5,670 bases of DNA. Source: Pseudomonas sp. (GTDB lineage Bacteria; Pseudomonadota; Gammaproteobacteria; Pseudomonadales; Pseudomonadaceae). The stretch lies in the NCBI GenBank assembly GCA_029240955.1, contig JARDZH010000173.1, positions 1 to 5,670 on the forward strand. Reading direction: 5' to 3'. The position numbers and the translations under genes are program-made. This document shows positions 1 to 5,670 of the stretch, piece by piece (within the stretch, counting starts at the first letter, position 1; each line of letters opens with the position of its first letter). The notes under the pieces were generated by a model, which saw nothing but the letters and a program-made list of their open reading frames with translations, was not told the origin of the DNA and searched no databases.

Positions 1-1
1 A

Positions 2-625
2 AGCTTGAACATGCAGATAGGGCGCGCAGGTCCAGGTGCGGATCGCCGAGGCCATGGTCGTGGCCCCGTCAGCGTAGGCGCGACGTGTCTTCTGGCGGTA
101 GCGCAAAAACGCTGTTCTGGTGCCCGGCTCCGGCTTCAGGAAAGAGTCTTGCAGATCGTCCGTCCACATCTTCATATCTGTGAGCGTCACGGCCTGATCG
201 GTCAGATGAAATTCAAGCGTGGTGCGTACGTTCACGTCCTTTCGTTCAATCAACTGTTGCGAGACACGCAAAGTGCCGTCCGCGAGTTGCCTGAAAGCGG
301 TGATTTTCGTGGCGGACTTGACGCTCAGTAAACGATAGCGGCGCACGACCAGGCCGCTGATCGCATCGACGCGCCAGACCGTAGCGTGATCGGGGTGATA
401 GAACCACGCGTGATCAGCGGTGGCGGCACCCAGCAACAAGCCTTCGTGGACGTCAACCGGTACGTCCCGCGCGTACAACAGGCGCTTTTGCGCGACGTCG
501 TAGTAGGCCGTTGTGCGCAGCGGGCGGGTGGCGGGTTGCAACGGCACGTTGAATCGCTGAAGCGCCAGGTAGCCCGCAGTGAGACGTTGTTCACGATCCA
601 GTTTGCCCAGGCGGGCCATCACTTC
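2..625 (-). other. Beta-rich delivery-region segment, incomplete (residues 1651-1858)
   Basis: This follows the pore region and continues out of the window. It shows short alternating hydrophobic and polar strands with many aromatic residues, for example TTAYYDVAQKRLLYARDVPV (1689-1708) and HAWFYHPDHATVWRVDAI (1722-1739). These recall the strand-turn repeats of the beta-scaffold that follows the pore helices in TcdB. There are no obvious CROP repeats in the visible part. Residue-level similarity to TcdB has faded here, so the assignment rests mainly on position and strand pattern. Confidence 0.45.
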
Positions 626-3600
626 GCCTGAGTTGTTGGTATCGCCGAGAGTAACGCAGACCAGGCGCAATGCATTGCGTTGCCAGTCCAGCTCAAACAA
701 CTCGCCGCCGGCCAGCTCGATCGTTCCCTCGAAAGCCGACAGCACGATAGCGTCGACCGTCAAATGGCGCCCCGCCAGATAAAGTCGCGCGCCATCACCT
801 TCCGGTGAAGGTGTGGTGCCGAAACTGACCTGCTCGACACTGACCCAAGGCGCATGCACCCGCCATTTGCCGTAACCGGTCAATGTCACCTGCTTCAAAC
901 CAGGAGTCAGGCGCAGCTGACGGTGCCCTGGCGGAGCGGAAATTTCGTAGGAGAGTTTCTGCCGCCATTCATCGGGCAGGGTCGCAACCGCTATCTGGCG
1001 AACCTGATCATCCAGTTGCACGCTGATCGTCGTCGGTTTGTAGACAGGAAGGAGCTTGTAGAGAATGTGTTTGAGCGACGGCGTGCTGTGCAGGTAAAAG
1101 TGCTGTCTGCCGTGTTCGTCATATTCCAGCTTGTCTGCCAGGCGGTTGCGCAATTGCGGATAGCGGGTGTGGATGCGCTCGTCCAGCTCTACCCTCAGCG
1201 CATCGCCCAGCGCTCCCAACGAGTTGAAATGCGAAAACCAGCTCGGCTCGGGACGTTCACTGGCACTGCGCGGTTCGACCTGTTCGCCCGGCAGGGGCTC
1301 GTAGACATGGCCGGCACCGCCCAACTGGTATTCGTAGCCGTAGTAACACAGCGGCGTGCAGGGCAACAGCACAGTATCAGCCTGCAGGTTCAGCGCTGCA
1401 CGCTCGGGCAGGCCAAAGGCCTGGCGAATGTTCAGGGAAAGATGGACCAGTTTCGGATCATCGTTGTACTGCGGCAATTCAAATGGGCCACCGCTCCACG
1501 GATAAAACCGCTGACTGTCGAAACGCACCTGTCGGTCTTGCAGATCGAGGTGGGTAATCACGGCTTCGGCCGGGAAGTGCAACACCCCGTCGGTCAACCT
1601 GAAAGCGCCTGGCTGATAAGCGTTGTGGATGGCACGCAAATGATTGCCGACCTCGGTGGCCTTGTCGGCGATCTGCCCCAGGTTGCTGGCAATGGCCGTC
1701 GCACCGATGCCGACACCCAGCAGCGGCACGGACAGGACAGCCGCCGCTGCGCCCACTGCTCCACCGGCGGCCAGTGCGACAATATCCAGCCCCAACGCCG
1801 CGACATTGAATGCCAGCGACGTAGATAAGCGCGAACGCTGCTCGTAATTCTCCGCCAGCGAAAGGTTGTAAATGTCGAAGCCGATGTTGACCAGCGAAAA
1901 TGCAAAGCCGACACCGGTGGCTGCCGCCCCGAGTACCCGGCCGGCCAGCGCTGACTGGCTCAGGCGCAGTGCCTGTTCACTGGCGGCCACTTGTCGCACC
2001 AGATTGATCACCTGAGCGCTATCGCTGACCACGGCGAAACCCAGTTGCGCATAACTGACGTAGGTCTGCACTTGCAGCGCGATCGACAAGGCGGGCACTT
2101 GATCGCCGGCCTGGTATTCGCGATAACGCATTTCAGTGATCAGGGTCTGGAGCGCAAAGGCGAAACTCAGGCGGCTGCCGCCGTCAGATTCGCCAGGAGC
2201 AGCGGCTTTTGTGGCTTTGACCATTCGTTCCAGATGCTGCTTGAGCTGCTCGAAGCGCGGATCGGCAGTGCTTGCCATTCGTGTCTGATGCGGTTTCTGC
2301 GCGTCGGCCAGGGTCAGCGAAAAAGTGCCGTCCGCCTGGGGCTTGAGGGTATCCAGCAGCGGCAGATATTCCCCCCCGAGCGAGTGGGCACTGCGCAACT
2401 GCTGCGTGGCATCGCTGAATGCCTGTGCCCAGTAACGCGCATCCACGTGCGCCAGGCTTGCGCCCATCCGCGCGTTTTCGCTGAGCGACCGCTGGCGCGC
2501 CAGCGCTTGCCTGGCCCAGACCGAAGCACGGCGCGAGTCGCTCGAAGGCGAGTGCAGAAAAGTGTCCACGCGCAACCCCGACGAGAGCCTGCGTGCGGCG
2601 ATCACCTCGGTGTTCAGTTCGATCACGTTGAACTTCGCCCCGGCCATGTCGCCCAGTCCATAAAGCTTCGCCAGCGCACTGTCGCCTGCGCCCAGATAAC
2701 GCTCCACGGCGAGCTTGGCATGGGCACCTTCAGCGAACGCATAGATGGCAAAGTTCGGGTCATAGAAGCGGTAAACGAACTGGCCGTCCACCTGCACTTT
2801 GGCCATCAGCAACGCGTGATCACCGGTGTCGAGCAGCAGAACGGTAGACGCATCCTTCGCCTCCAGCGTTTGCATCAGCGTGTCCAGATTTTGCAGGCCG
2901 CGCGCCTCGCCGATGGCGCTGGTCGGCAAGCTGCGCAGTTCATTCAGCGCACTGAGCAAAGCCCTTGAGCCGGTTTGTTCAGGGTGAATATCTGCCGTGG
3001 CGGCACGCCCCACCAGTGTGCGCTCGGCTGACTCGCCTGCCACCAACGCCGCGCCCGTCAACAGCGCCAGCGGGTAACAGCGGCGCCCGGGGTCGCTGAT
3101 CGTCTGCATCAGCAAATCCTGCGGCAATTGCCTGGCGCAAAGGGCTCCTGCGCCGACGAACACTTCGCGCACCTGCGCGCTGCGCTCAAGGATCCGGGTG
3201 CGGTACTCGCGCTGCGCGGTGCGATTGATTTGCCCGATACGTATGCCCCACTGCCGCACCGTCAGCGGTTCGAAGAGCGCCTGGACCTTGAGCTCGCGCG
3301 CCGTCAGCAAGGGATGCGCCGCGCCGCGCATCAGGGCGGCCTCGAGGGCCGGCCCCTGGCGCTGACGAATGGCTTTTTCGATGGCGTCAAAACGCGCGAA
3401 CGTGCCGTCGCCGTCGGTTTCAACGGCAAGCTCGCGGGTAGTTTGCCAGGCAGCCGCGAAGCCCGCCTCGTCGAGACTGGCCGCGCCGAAAATCCCCCCG
3501 AGCAGGACCCGCACCAACGGACTCAGTTGCTCCAGCGGCAGCGAGTCGTGGGCGATTCGGCTGAACAATTCGTTGAGATTGCTGGACGTTTCGGCGCCAT

Positions 3601-5575
3601 GGGAAACCGGCAACTCGCTTACCGTTTGCGCACGGATCAACTGACGCGTTTCGAAGCCGATGGAAACAGCATCGGTGAAGGTGATGTCACCGCTGATTTT
3701 TTCGCGCATGGCGTAGACAAAAGGTTCGCCCAGGTCATCGATCCATTGCTGCAAGACCGCCGTCAGCAACACCGGTTTACCGCCCACCACCGGCCAGCCC
3801 TGCTTGAACGTCAGCGTCTGTTGCGGCTTGAGCAGATCCGCCAGCTGGCCGGTATAACGCGACTTGAGTTTGCCGCTGCGCCATTTCTCCTGCTCATTGG
3901 CCAGCCATTGCGTCTCATCGTCATTAACCGTCCAGCCGGAAATCATTTCCTCTTCGGTGAACACGTTGTAGCCGTCAACCAACTTCAGATGATTGCGAAT
4001 GCCATCGATCTGCTCAGGCAGCAGATACTCTTCAATGTATTTGGTCAACCCGGCTGCGGCGGCACCCGGCCCGGTAAGAGTGATCGTGCTGCGAGCGCCG
4101 ACTCTGATTCCGTCCTGATAATAGGAATGGATAGCTTCGATGAGTCTGCCAGCGGCGAAATGGATCGTTGAAGCCGGAAACTTCTGCTGCGCGAGTGCTT
4201 CATTCACCACGTTCTGAATAACCGCGACCAGCCGCCCTGCGTCTGTCGTATCGATGCTATCGGTAATCACGCGACGCTCGACCTCCAGCAGACAGTCATA
4301 ATTGAGGCGGATCATCTGCATGTACGCCATGGTCATGCCACTTTCCGCGTGGGCCAGAATATGCGCATTCATTTCTCCCGCCACGGGGATACCATGAGCA
4401 GTGCCAAGACGCATCGCATCTAGCGGCGCCGAGTGCTCTTGCGGGGCGACAAAGATTTCGCCAGGTCGGTGTTTATTGCGAGCAAACGTCTGCAACGCTG
4501 CCAGATCCGCAGCGGCAATGGTGCCGATTCTGTCGAGATAACGCTGACGATCGCGACCCGGCATCAATGTTTCATCGTTATTGAGCAACACCTGCAACAC
4601 GCCAATACGTTGTTCTGCGTTGTAACTGCTGATATCGACATCGCCCAGCTTTTCAACCAACGGCGGCAAGTAATCCATGTCACTGTAACGACCGCCCTCC
4701 TGGTATTGAGCCTGCAAGCGCACAACATCACTGGCCGCTGCAAAGTTGCCGCGCATGGCCACTTCACGCTGATAGATATCTTCCAGAAAATGCCCGGCAA
4801 ACTCCCGGCGAACATCACGCAACTGCAAGTCGTCGCCCGCCATTTGCTGATGGGTTTGCAGGCAGTGTTGGCGAAAGTTTTCCAGAGTCGCACGGTCTTT
4901 ACCGTAAGCGCACACCATCAGCTCGATACGGGCCTGATCGGCGTCGCCTCGCCATTGCGGTTGTTGCAGGAACTCGAACATCTCGCGCTTCAATACCCGC
5001 GCACGATCTTCGATCATCTTTGCCAATACAGCGGGCTTGCTGATTGTGTCACCGCCCGATTCCATCGCATCGACTCTGGCGCTGTCGGTAATGACCCGGT
5101 TCATCTCGTACGCGAGCAAGGCGTCACTGTCGTACCAGAGACTGAACCGGTAATCCTCGGCGGCCAGAACCTGGCGCCAAATGTTCATGTAATCACGCTG
5201 GATACTGCCAACTTCACTGCCGCCGACCCAGACAAAATGCATGATTTTCGGCACTGGCGGGGCTGCGTCGCTGAGCATGCTCACAGTCTTCGTCAAGCGC
5301 ACCGCATAACCGCGCAGTCTGTTTGCCACTGTGTAAACGGCCGTGGAGCCACGCGCCGACTTGCGGTTGGCCAAGCGATCAAAACAGGCGAGAAAGAGGG
5401 TTATTGCCTGCAGTTTTTCCGCAAGGCTCGCCGCCTGCCCCCCGCGCTCGTATATCTCAACCAGTTGTAAATAGTCGGCAGAAGCGGAGAACTCCTTGAA
5501 GTTTCGTTTCAGCGTTGAGAAGTCTTCAGCGGAAATGAAACCCGACTCGCCAACATACTGTTCCATGACACCCAT
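2..5575 (-). CDS. Large TcdA/TcdB-like glycosylating toxin, 3' end beyond window
   Basis: Probable large cytotoxin that would glycosylate a host protein (Rho-family GTPases in known relatives) after entering a eukaryotic cell. The frame is open for 1858 codons with no internal stop and leaves the window's left edge, so the C-terminus is missing. Module order: membrane-localisation-like helices (15-95), GT44 glycosyltransferase (100-560), unassigned helical linker (565-805), C58/PaToxP-like cysteine domain (810-960), TcdA/TcdB pore and translocation region (1085-1650), start of a beta-rich delivery region (1651-1858). There is no signal peptide, as in clostridial glucosylating toxins. The ATG at 5575 is chosen because AGGTGA lies 6 bases upstream; the in-frame ATG at 5566 has worse spacing. 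Cysteines are few; between residues 565 and 1398 only C813 and C833 occur. E. coli lymphostatin (LifA/Efa1) and chlamydial cytotoxins also pair such a glycosyltransferase with a cysteine-protease domain. Family assignment is strong; target, donor and host are inference. Confidence 0.93.
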   Translation of the reverse strand, partial: MGVMEQYVGESGFISAEDFSTLKRNFKEFSASADYLQLVEIYERGGQAASLAEKLQAITLFLACFDRLANRKSARGSTAVYTVANRLRGYAVRLTKTVSMLSDAAPPVPKIMHFVWVGGSEVGSIQRDYMNIWRQVLAAEDYRFSLWYDSDALLAYEMNRVITDSARVDAMESGGDTISKPAVLAKMIEDRARVLKREMFEFLQQPQWRGDADQARIELMVCAYGKDRATLENFRQHCLQTHQQMAGDDLQLRDVRREFAGHFLEDIYQREVAMRGNFAAASDVVRLQAQYQEGGRYSDMDYLPPLVEKLGDVDISSYNAEQRIGVLQVLLNNDETLMPGRDRQRYLDRIGTIAAADLAALQTFARNKHRPGEIFVAPQEHSAPLDAMRLGTAHGIPVAGEMNAHILAHAESGMTMAYMQMIRLNYDCLLEVERRVITDSIDTTDAGRLVAVIQNVVNEALAQQKFPASTIHFAAGRLIEAIHSYYQDGIRVGARSTITLTGPGAAAAGLTKYIEEYLLPEQIDGIRNHLKLVDGYNVFTEEEMISGWTVNDDETQWLANEQEKWRSGKLKSRYTGQLADLLKPQQTLTFKQGWPVVGGKPVLLTAVLQQWIDDLGEPFVYAMREKISGDITFTDAVSIGFETRQLIRAQTVSELPVSHGAETSSNLNELFSRIAHDSLPLEQLSPLVRVLLGGIFGAASLDEAGFAAAWQTTRELAVETDGDGTFARFDAIEKAIRQRQGPALEAALMRGAAHPLLTARELKVQALFEPLTVRQWGIRIGQINRTAQREYRTRILERSAQVREVFVGAGALCARQLPQDLLMQTISDPGRRCYPLALLTGAALVAGESAERTLVGRAATADIHPEQTGSRALLSALNELRSLPTSAIGEARGLQNLDTLMQTLEAKDASTVLLLDTGDHALLMAKVQVDGQFVYRFYDPNFAIYAFAEGAHAKLAVERYLGAGDSALAKLYGLGDMAGAKFNVIELNTEVIAARRLSSGLRVDTFLHSPSSDSRRASVWARQALARQRSLSENARMGASLAHVDARYWAQAFSDATQQLRSAHSLGGEYLPLLDTLKPQADGTFSLTLADAQKPHQTRMASTADPRFEQLKQHLERMVKATKAAAPGESDGGSRLSFAFALQTLITEMRYREYQAGDQVPALSIALQVQTYVSYAQLGFAVVSDSAQVINLVRQVAASEQALRLSQSALAGRVLGAAATGVGFAFSLVNIGFDIYNLSLAENYEQRSRLSTSLAFNVAALGLDIVALAAGGAVGAAAAVLSVPLLGVGIGATAIASNLGQIADKATEVGNHLRAIHNAYQPGAFRLTDGVLHFPAEAVITHLDLQDRQVRFDSQRFYPWSGGPFELPQYNDDPKLVHLSLNIRQAFGLPERAALNLQADTVLLPCTPLCYYGYEYQLGGAGHVYEPLPGEQVEPRSASERPEPSWFSHFNSLGALGDALRVELDERIHTRYPQLRNRLADKLEYDEHGRQHFYLHSTPSLKHILYKLLPVYKPTTISVQLDDQVRQIAVATLPDEWRQKLSYEISAPPGHRQLRLTPGLKQVTLTGYGKWRVHAPWVSVEQVSFGTTPSPEGDGARLYLAGRHLTVDAIVLSAFEGTIELAGGELFELDWQRNALRLVCVTLGDTNNSGEVMARLGKLDREQRLTAGYLALQRFNVPLQPATRPLRTTAYYDVAQKRLLYARDVPVDVHEGLLLGAATADHAWFYHPDHATVWRVDAISGLVVRRYRLLSVKSATKITAFRQLADGTLRVSQQLIERKDVNVRTTLEFHLTDQAVTLTDMKMWTDDLQDSFLKPEPGTRTAFLRYRQKTRRAYADGATTMASAIRTWTCAPYLHVQA
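626..2323 (-). other. TcdA/TcdB-type pore-forming and translocation region (residues 1085-1650)
   Basis: Region expected to insert into the endosomal membrane at low pH and carry the N-terminal enzymes into the cytosol. The match to TcdB is extended. RLSFAFALQTLI (1135-1146) matches LNAAFFIQSLI. SIALQVQTYVSYAQLGF (1164-1180) matches SVAMKVQVYAQLFSTGL. SVPLLGVGIGA (1282-1292) matches LLVPLAGISAG, followed by DKATEV (1304-1309) matching DKATKV. KLSYEI (1540-1545) matches KLSYSF. Two long hydrophobic, Ala/Gly-rich stretches (about 1210-1238 and 1254-1298) correspond to the membrane-inserting helices. LPCTPL (1404-1409) sits at the TcdB LPNAPN motif, whose Leu1106 is essential for pore formation; here it is L1404. 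TcdB sequences are from memory. Confidence 0.88.
2696..3148 (-). other. Papain-like cysteine domain, C58/PaToxP/MCF type (residues 810-960)
   Basis: Probable cysteine hydrolase (protease or deamidase). The nucleophile motif is GRRCYPLALLTG, with C833 at the start of a small-residue, hydrophobic helix. H920 lies in LLLDTGDHALLMAKV, which reads as two beta strands, and D939 lies in VYRFYDPNFAIYAF, the strand-plus-YDPN form usual for the Asp of C58-like folds. Spacings are 87 and 19 residues. The Arg-Cys-Tyr tripeptide fits the RCD/Y signature that I recall for the self-cleaving MCF effector domain of Vibrio MARTX toxins. The overall form also resembles the SseI-like deamidase domain PaToxP of Photorhabdus. 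The sequence alone does not say whether it cuts the toxin itself, cuts a host protein, or deamidates one. C80 protease motifs are absent. Confidence 0.75.
3161..3883 (-). other. Unassigned helical linker between glycosyltransferase and cysteine domain (residues 565-805)
   Basis: About 240 residues that I do not recognise. The composition is mixed and mostly suggests alpha-helix, with many Leu, Ala, Glu and Arg. Short hydrophobic patches such as LVRVLLGGIFGAA (687-699) are not long enough to be clear membrane segments. In TcdB this position begins the InsP6-dependent C80 autoprotease, but its GHGKDE and NLLGCN motifs are absent, and apart from C813 just beyond it the stretch has no cysteine. 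It could be a spacer holding a cleavage site, a chaperone-like or regulatory subdomain, or an unrecognised effector domain. Confidence 0.4.
3896..5278 (-). other. GT44 (TcdA/TcdB catalytic) glycosyltransferase domain, residues 100-560
   Basis: Retaining GT-A glycosyltransferase of the clostridial toxin family, expected to transfer a sugar from a UDP-sugar to a host protein. Landmarks align with TcdB nearly without gaps. KIMHFVWVGG (110-119) holds W116, matching TcdB W102. LWYDSDA (146-152) matches FYDSNA. AAASDVVR (279-286) gives D283 and R286, matching D270 and R273. GGRYSDMD (294-301) gives Y297 and the metal-binding D299 and D301, matching Y284, D286 and D288. N403 matches N384. LTGPGAAAA (500-508) matches LSGPEAYAA. 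EMISGW (543-548) gives E543, S546 and W548, matching E515, S518 and W520. The TcdB equivalents are from memory. All catalytic residues checked are kept, so the domain should be active. A404 replaces the TcdB donor-selecting Q385. Confidence 0.93.
5291..5533 (-). other. N-terminal membrane-localisation-like helical segment (residues 15-95)
   Basis: This stretch before the catalytic core is rich in Leu, Ala, Lys and Glu and looks like consecutive amphipathic helices. Residues 35-58 (YLQLVEIYERGGQAASLAEK and on) line up with the TcdB segment of the form [20 protein letters not shown]. That TcdB segment is part of the four-helix bundle which places the glucosyltransferase on the inner face of the host plasma membrane. 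The similarity is modest and was judged by eye. A membrane-targeting role is inferred from position and helix pattern. Confidence 0.55.
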
Positions 5576-5581
5576 AAGACT

Positions 5582-5587
5582 TCACCT
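5582..5587 (-). promoter_or_regulatory. Ribosome binding site of the toxin gene
   Basis: On the minus strand this reads AGGTGA, followed by AGTCTT and the ATG at 5575. The six-base spacing is close to ideal. It decides for the ATG at 5575 over the in-frame ATG at 5566, which would be 15 bases from the site. Confidence 0.8.
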
Positions 5588-5604
5588 GATTCAATTAAAG
5601 AATC
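5588..5604. repeat. Short AT-rich inverted repeat next to the ribosome binding site
   Basis: GATTC and GAATC flank a seven-base AT-rich centre, directly upstream of the Shine-Dalgarno sequence. It could be an operator half-site pair or a weak leader hairpin, but a five-base stem is short enough to arise by chance. The stretch is noticeably more AT-rich than the gene. Confidence 0.25.
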
Positions 5605-5612
5605 CGAATGAA

Positions 5613-5639
5613 GTTATGCTGTCGGCGAGGCGGCTTCAA
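5613..5639 (-). promoter_or_regulatory. Weak sigma-70-like promoter candidate
   Basis: In the upstream region the minus strand shows TTGAAG, a 15-base spacer and CATAAC, with the latter about 38 bases before the start codon. Matches to consensus are partial and the spacer is shorter than usual. A shift of the first box to TTTGAA gives 16. The true promoter may lie upstream of the window. No HrpL box (GGAACC with CCACNNA) is visible in the 95 bases. Confidence 0.2.
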
Positions 5640-5670
5640 AAAGCACAAGACTCAAATAATTTCCCGGGAA

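Noticed and set aside
5..782. Plus- and minus-strand small open frames near the left end (5-331, 325-594, 386-631, 579-782).
   Set aside because: The toxin frame is open through all of them and none has a convincing ribosome binding site or protein-like composition.
2696..3883. C80 InsP6-activated autoprotease as in TcdA/TcdB.
   Set aside because: The GHGKDE and NLLGCN-type motifs are missing. The only candidate nucleophile motif is GRRCYP followed by a His and an Asp, in the papain-like order Cys-His-Asp rather than the C80 order.
1594..4893. Short minus-strand open frames at 1594-1914, 2314-2529 and 4564-4893.
   Set aside because: They are in other frames inside the toxin gene, have composition typical of out-of-frame reading (excess Arg, Ser, Trp, Cys), and overlap conserved motifs of the real frame.
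854..5470. Four plus-strand open frames of more than 320 codons each (854-1828, 1991-2968, 3128-4171, 4433-5470).
   Set aside because: They lie exactly antisense to the toxin codons, in the frame where plus-strand stops arise only from sense codons TTA, CTA or TCA, which are rare in this GC-rich gene. Their ends coincide with such codons. Their translations show no recognisable family, whereas the minus strand matches TcdB modules throughout.
5661..5670. Perfect ten-base palindrome TTCCCGGGAA at the right edge.
   Set aside because: It is a single short palindrome cut off by the window end, with no second copy. It could be part of an operator, but there is no support.
5576..5670. Possible HrpL (hrp box) promoter, expected if this were a type III effector of a plant pathogen.
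   Set aside because: No GGAACC and CCACNNA pair occurs in the upstream bases seen. The protein has the form of a self-translocating toxin rather than a type III effector.

Overview
The window is almost entirely one very large gene on the minus strand. Its reading frame runs without a stop from an ATG at 5575 down to base 2 and leaves the left edge, giving 1858 codons so far. I translated it codon by codon and found no frameshift or stop. Only about 95 bases upstream of the start (5576-5670) are non-coding. The GC-rich codon use, with TTA, CTA and TCA nearly avoided, and the kind of protein suggest a gamma-proteobacterium of the Pseudomonas type. That is inference, because there is no rRNA or housekeeping gene to settle it.

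The protein reads as a large single-chain cytotoxin built on the plan of the clostridial glucosylating toxins TcdA/TcdB. Compared from memory with TcdB, the modules from the N-terminus are: (1) a helical, membrane-localisation-like segment, about residues 15-95; (2) a GT44 glycosyltransferase, about 100-560, with every catalytic landmark I looked for present (HFVWVGG, AASDVVR, DMD, EMISGW); (3) an alpha-helical stretch I cannot assign, about 565-805; (4) a papain-like cysteine domain of the C58 / PaToxP / MCF kind, about 810-960, with a GRRCYP nucleophile motif and an apparent C833-H920-D939 triad; (5) a TcdA/TcdB-type translocation and pore region, about 1085-1650, with hydrophobic helices and the LPxxP motif; (6) the start of the beta-rich delivery region, 1651-1858. 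The C-terminus, where receptor-binding functions would be expected, is outside the window.

The most interesting point is the architecture. In TcdA/TcdB the protease between glycosyltransferase and pore is an InsP6-activated C80 enzyme. Here that place holds a different cysteine-hydrolase fold, so the toxin may be processed differently or carry a second effector activity. The glycosyltransferase also has Ala where TcdB has the sugar-selecting Gln385, which hints at UDP-GlcNAc rather than UDP-glucose as donor.

The several long plus-strand open frames are antisense shadows of this gene and are not annotated. Upstream, a good Shine-Dalgarno sequence fixes the start. A promoter can only be suggested weakly.
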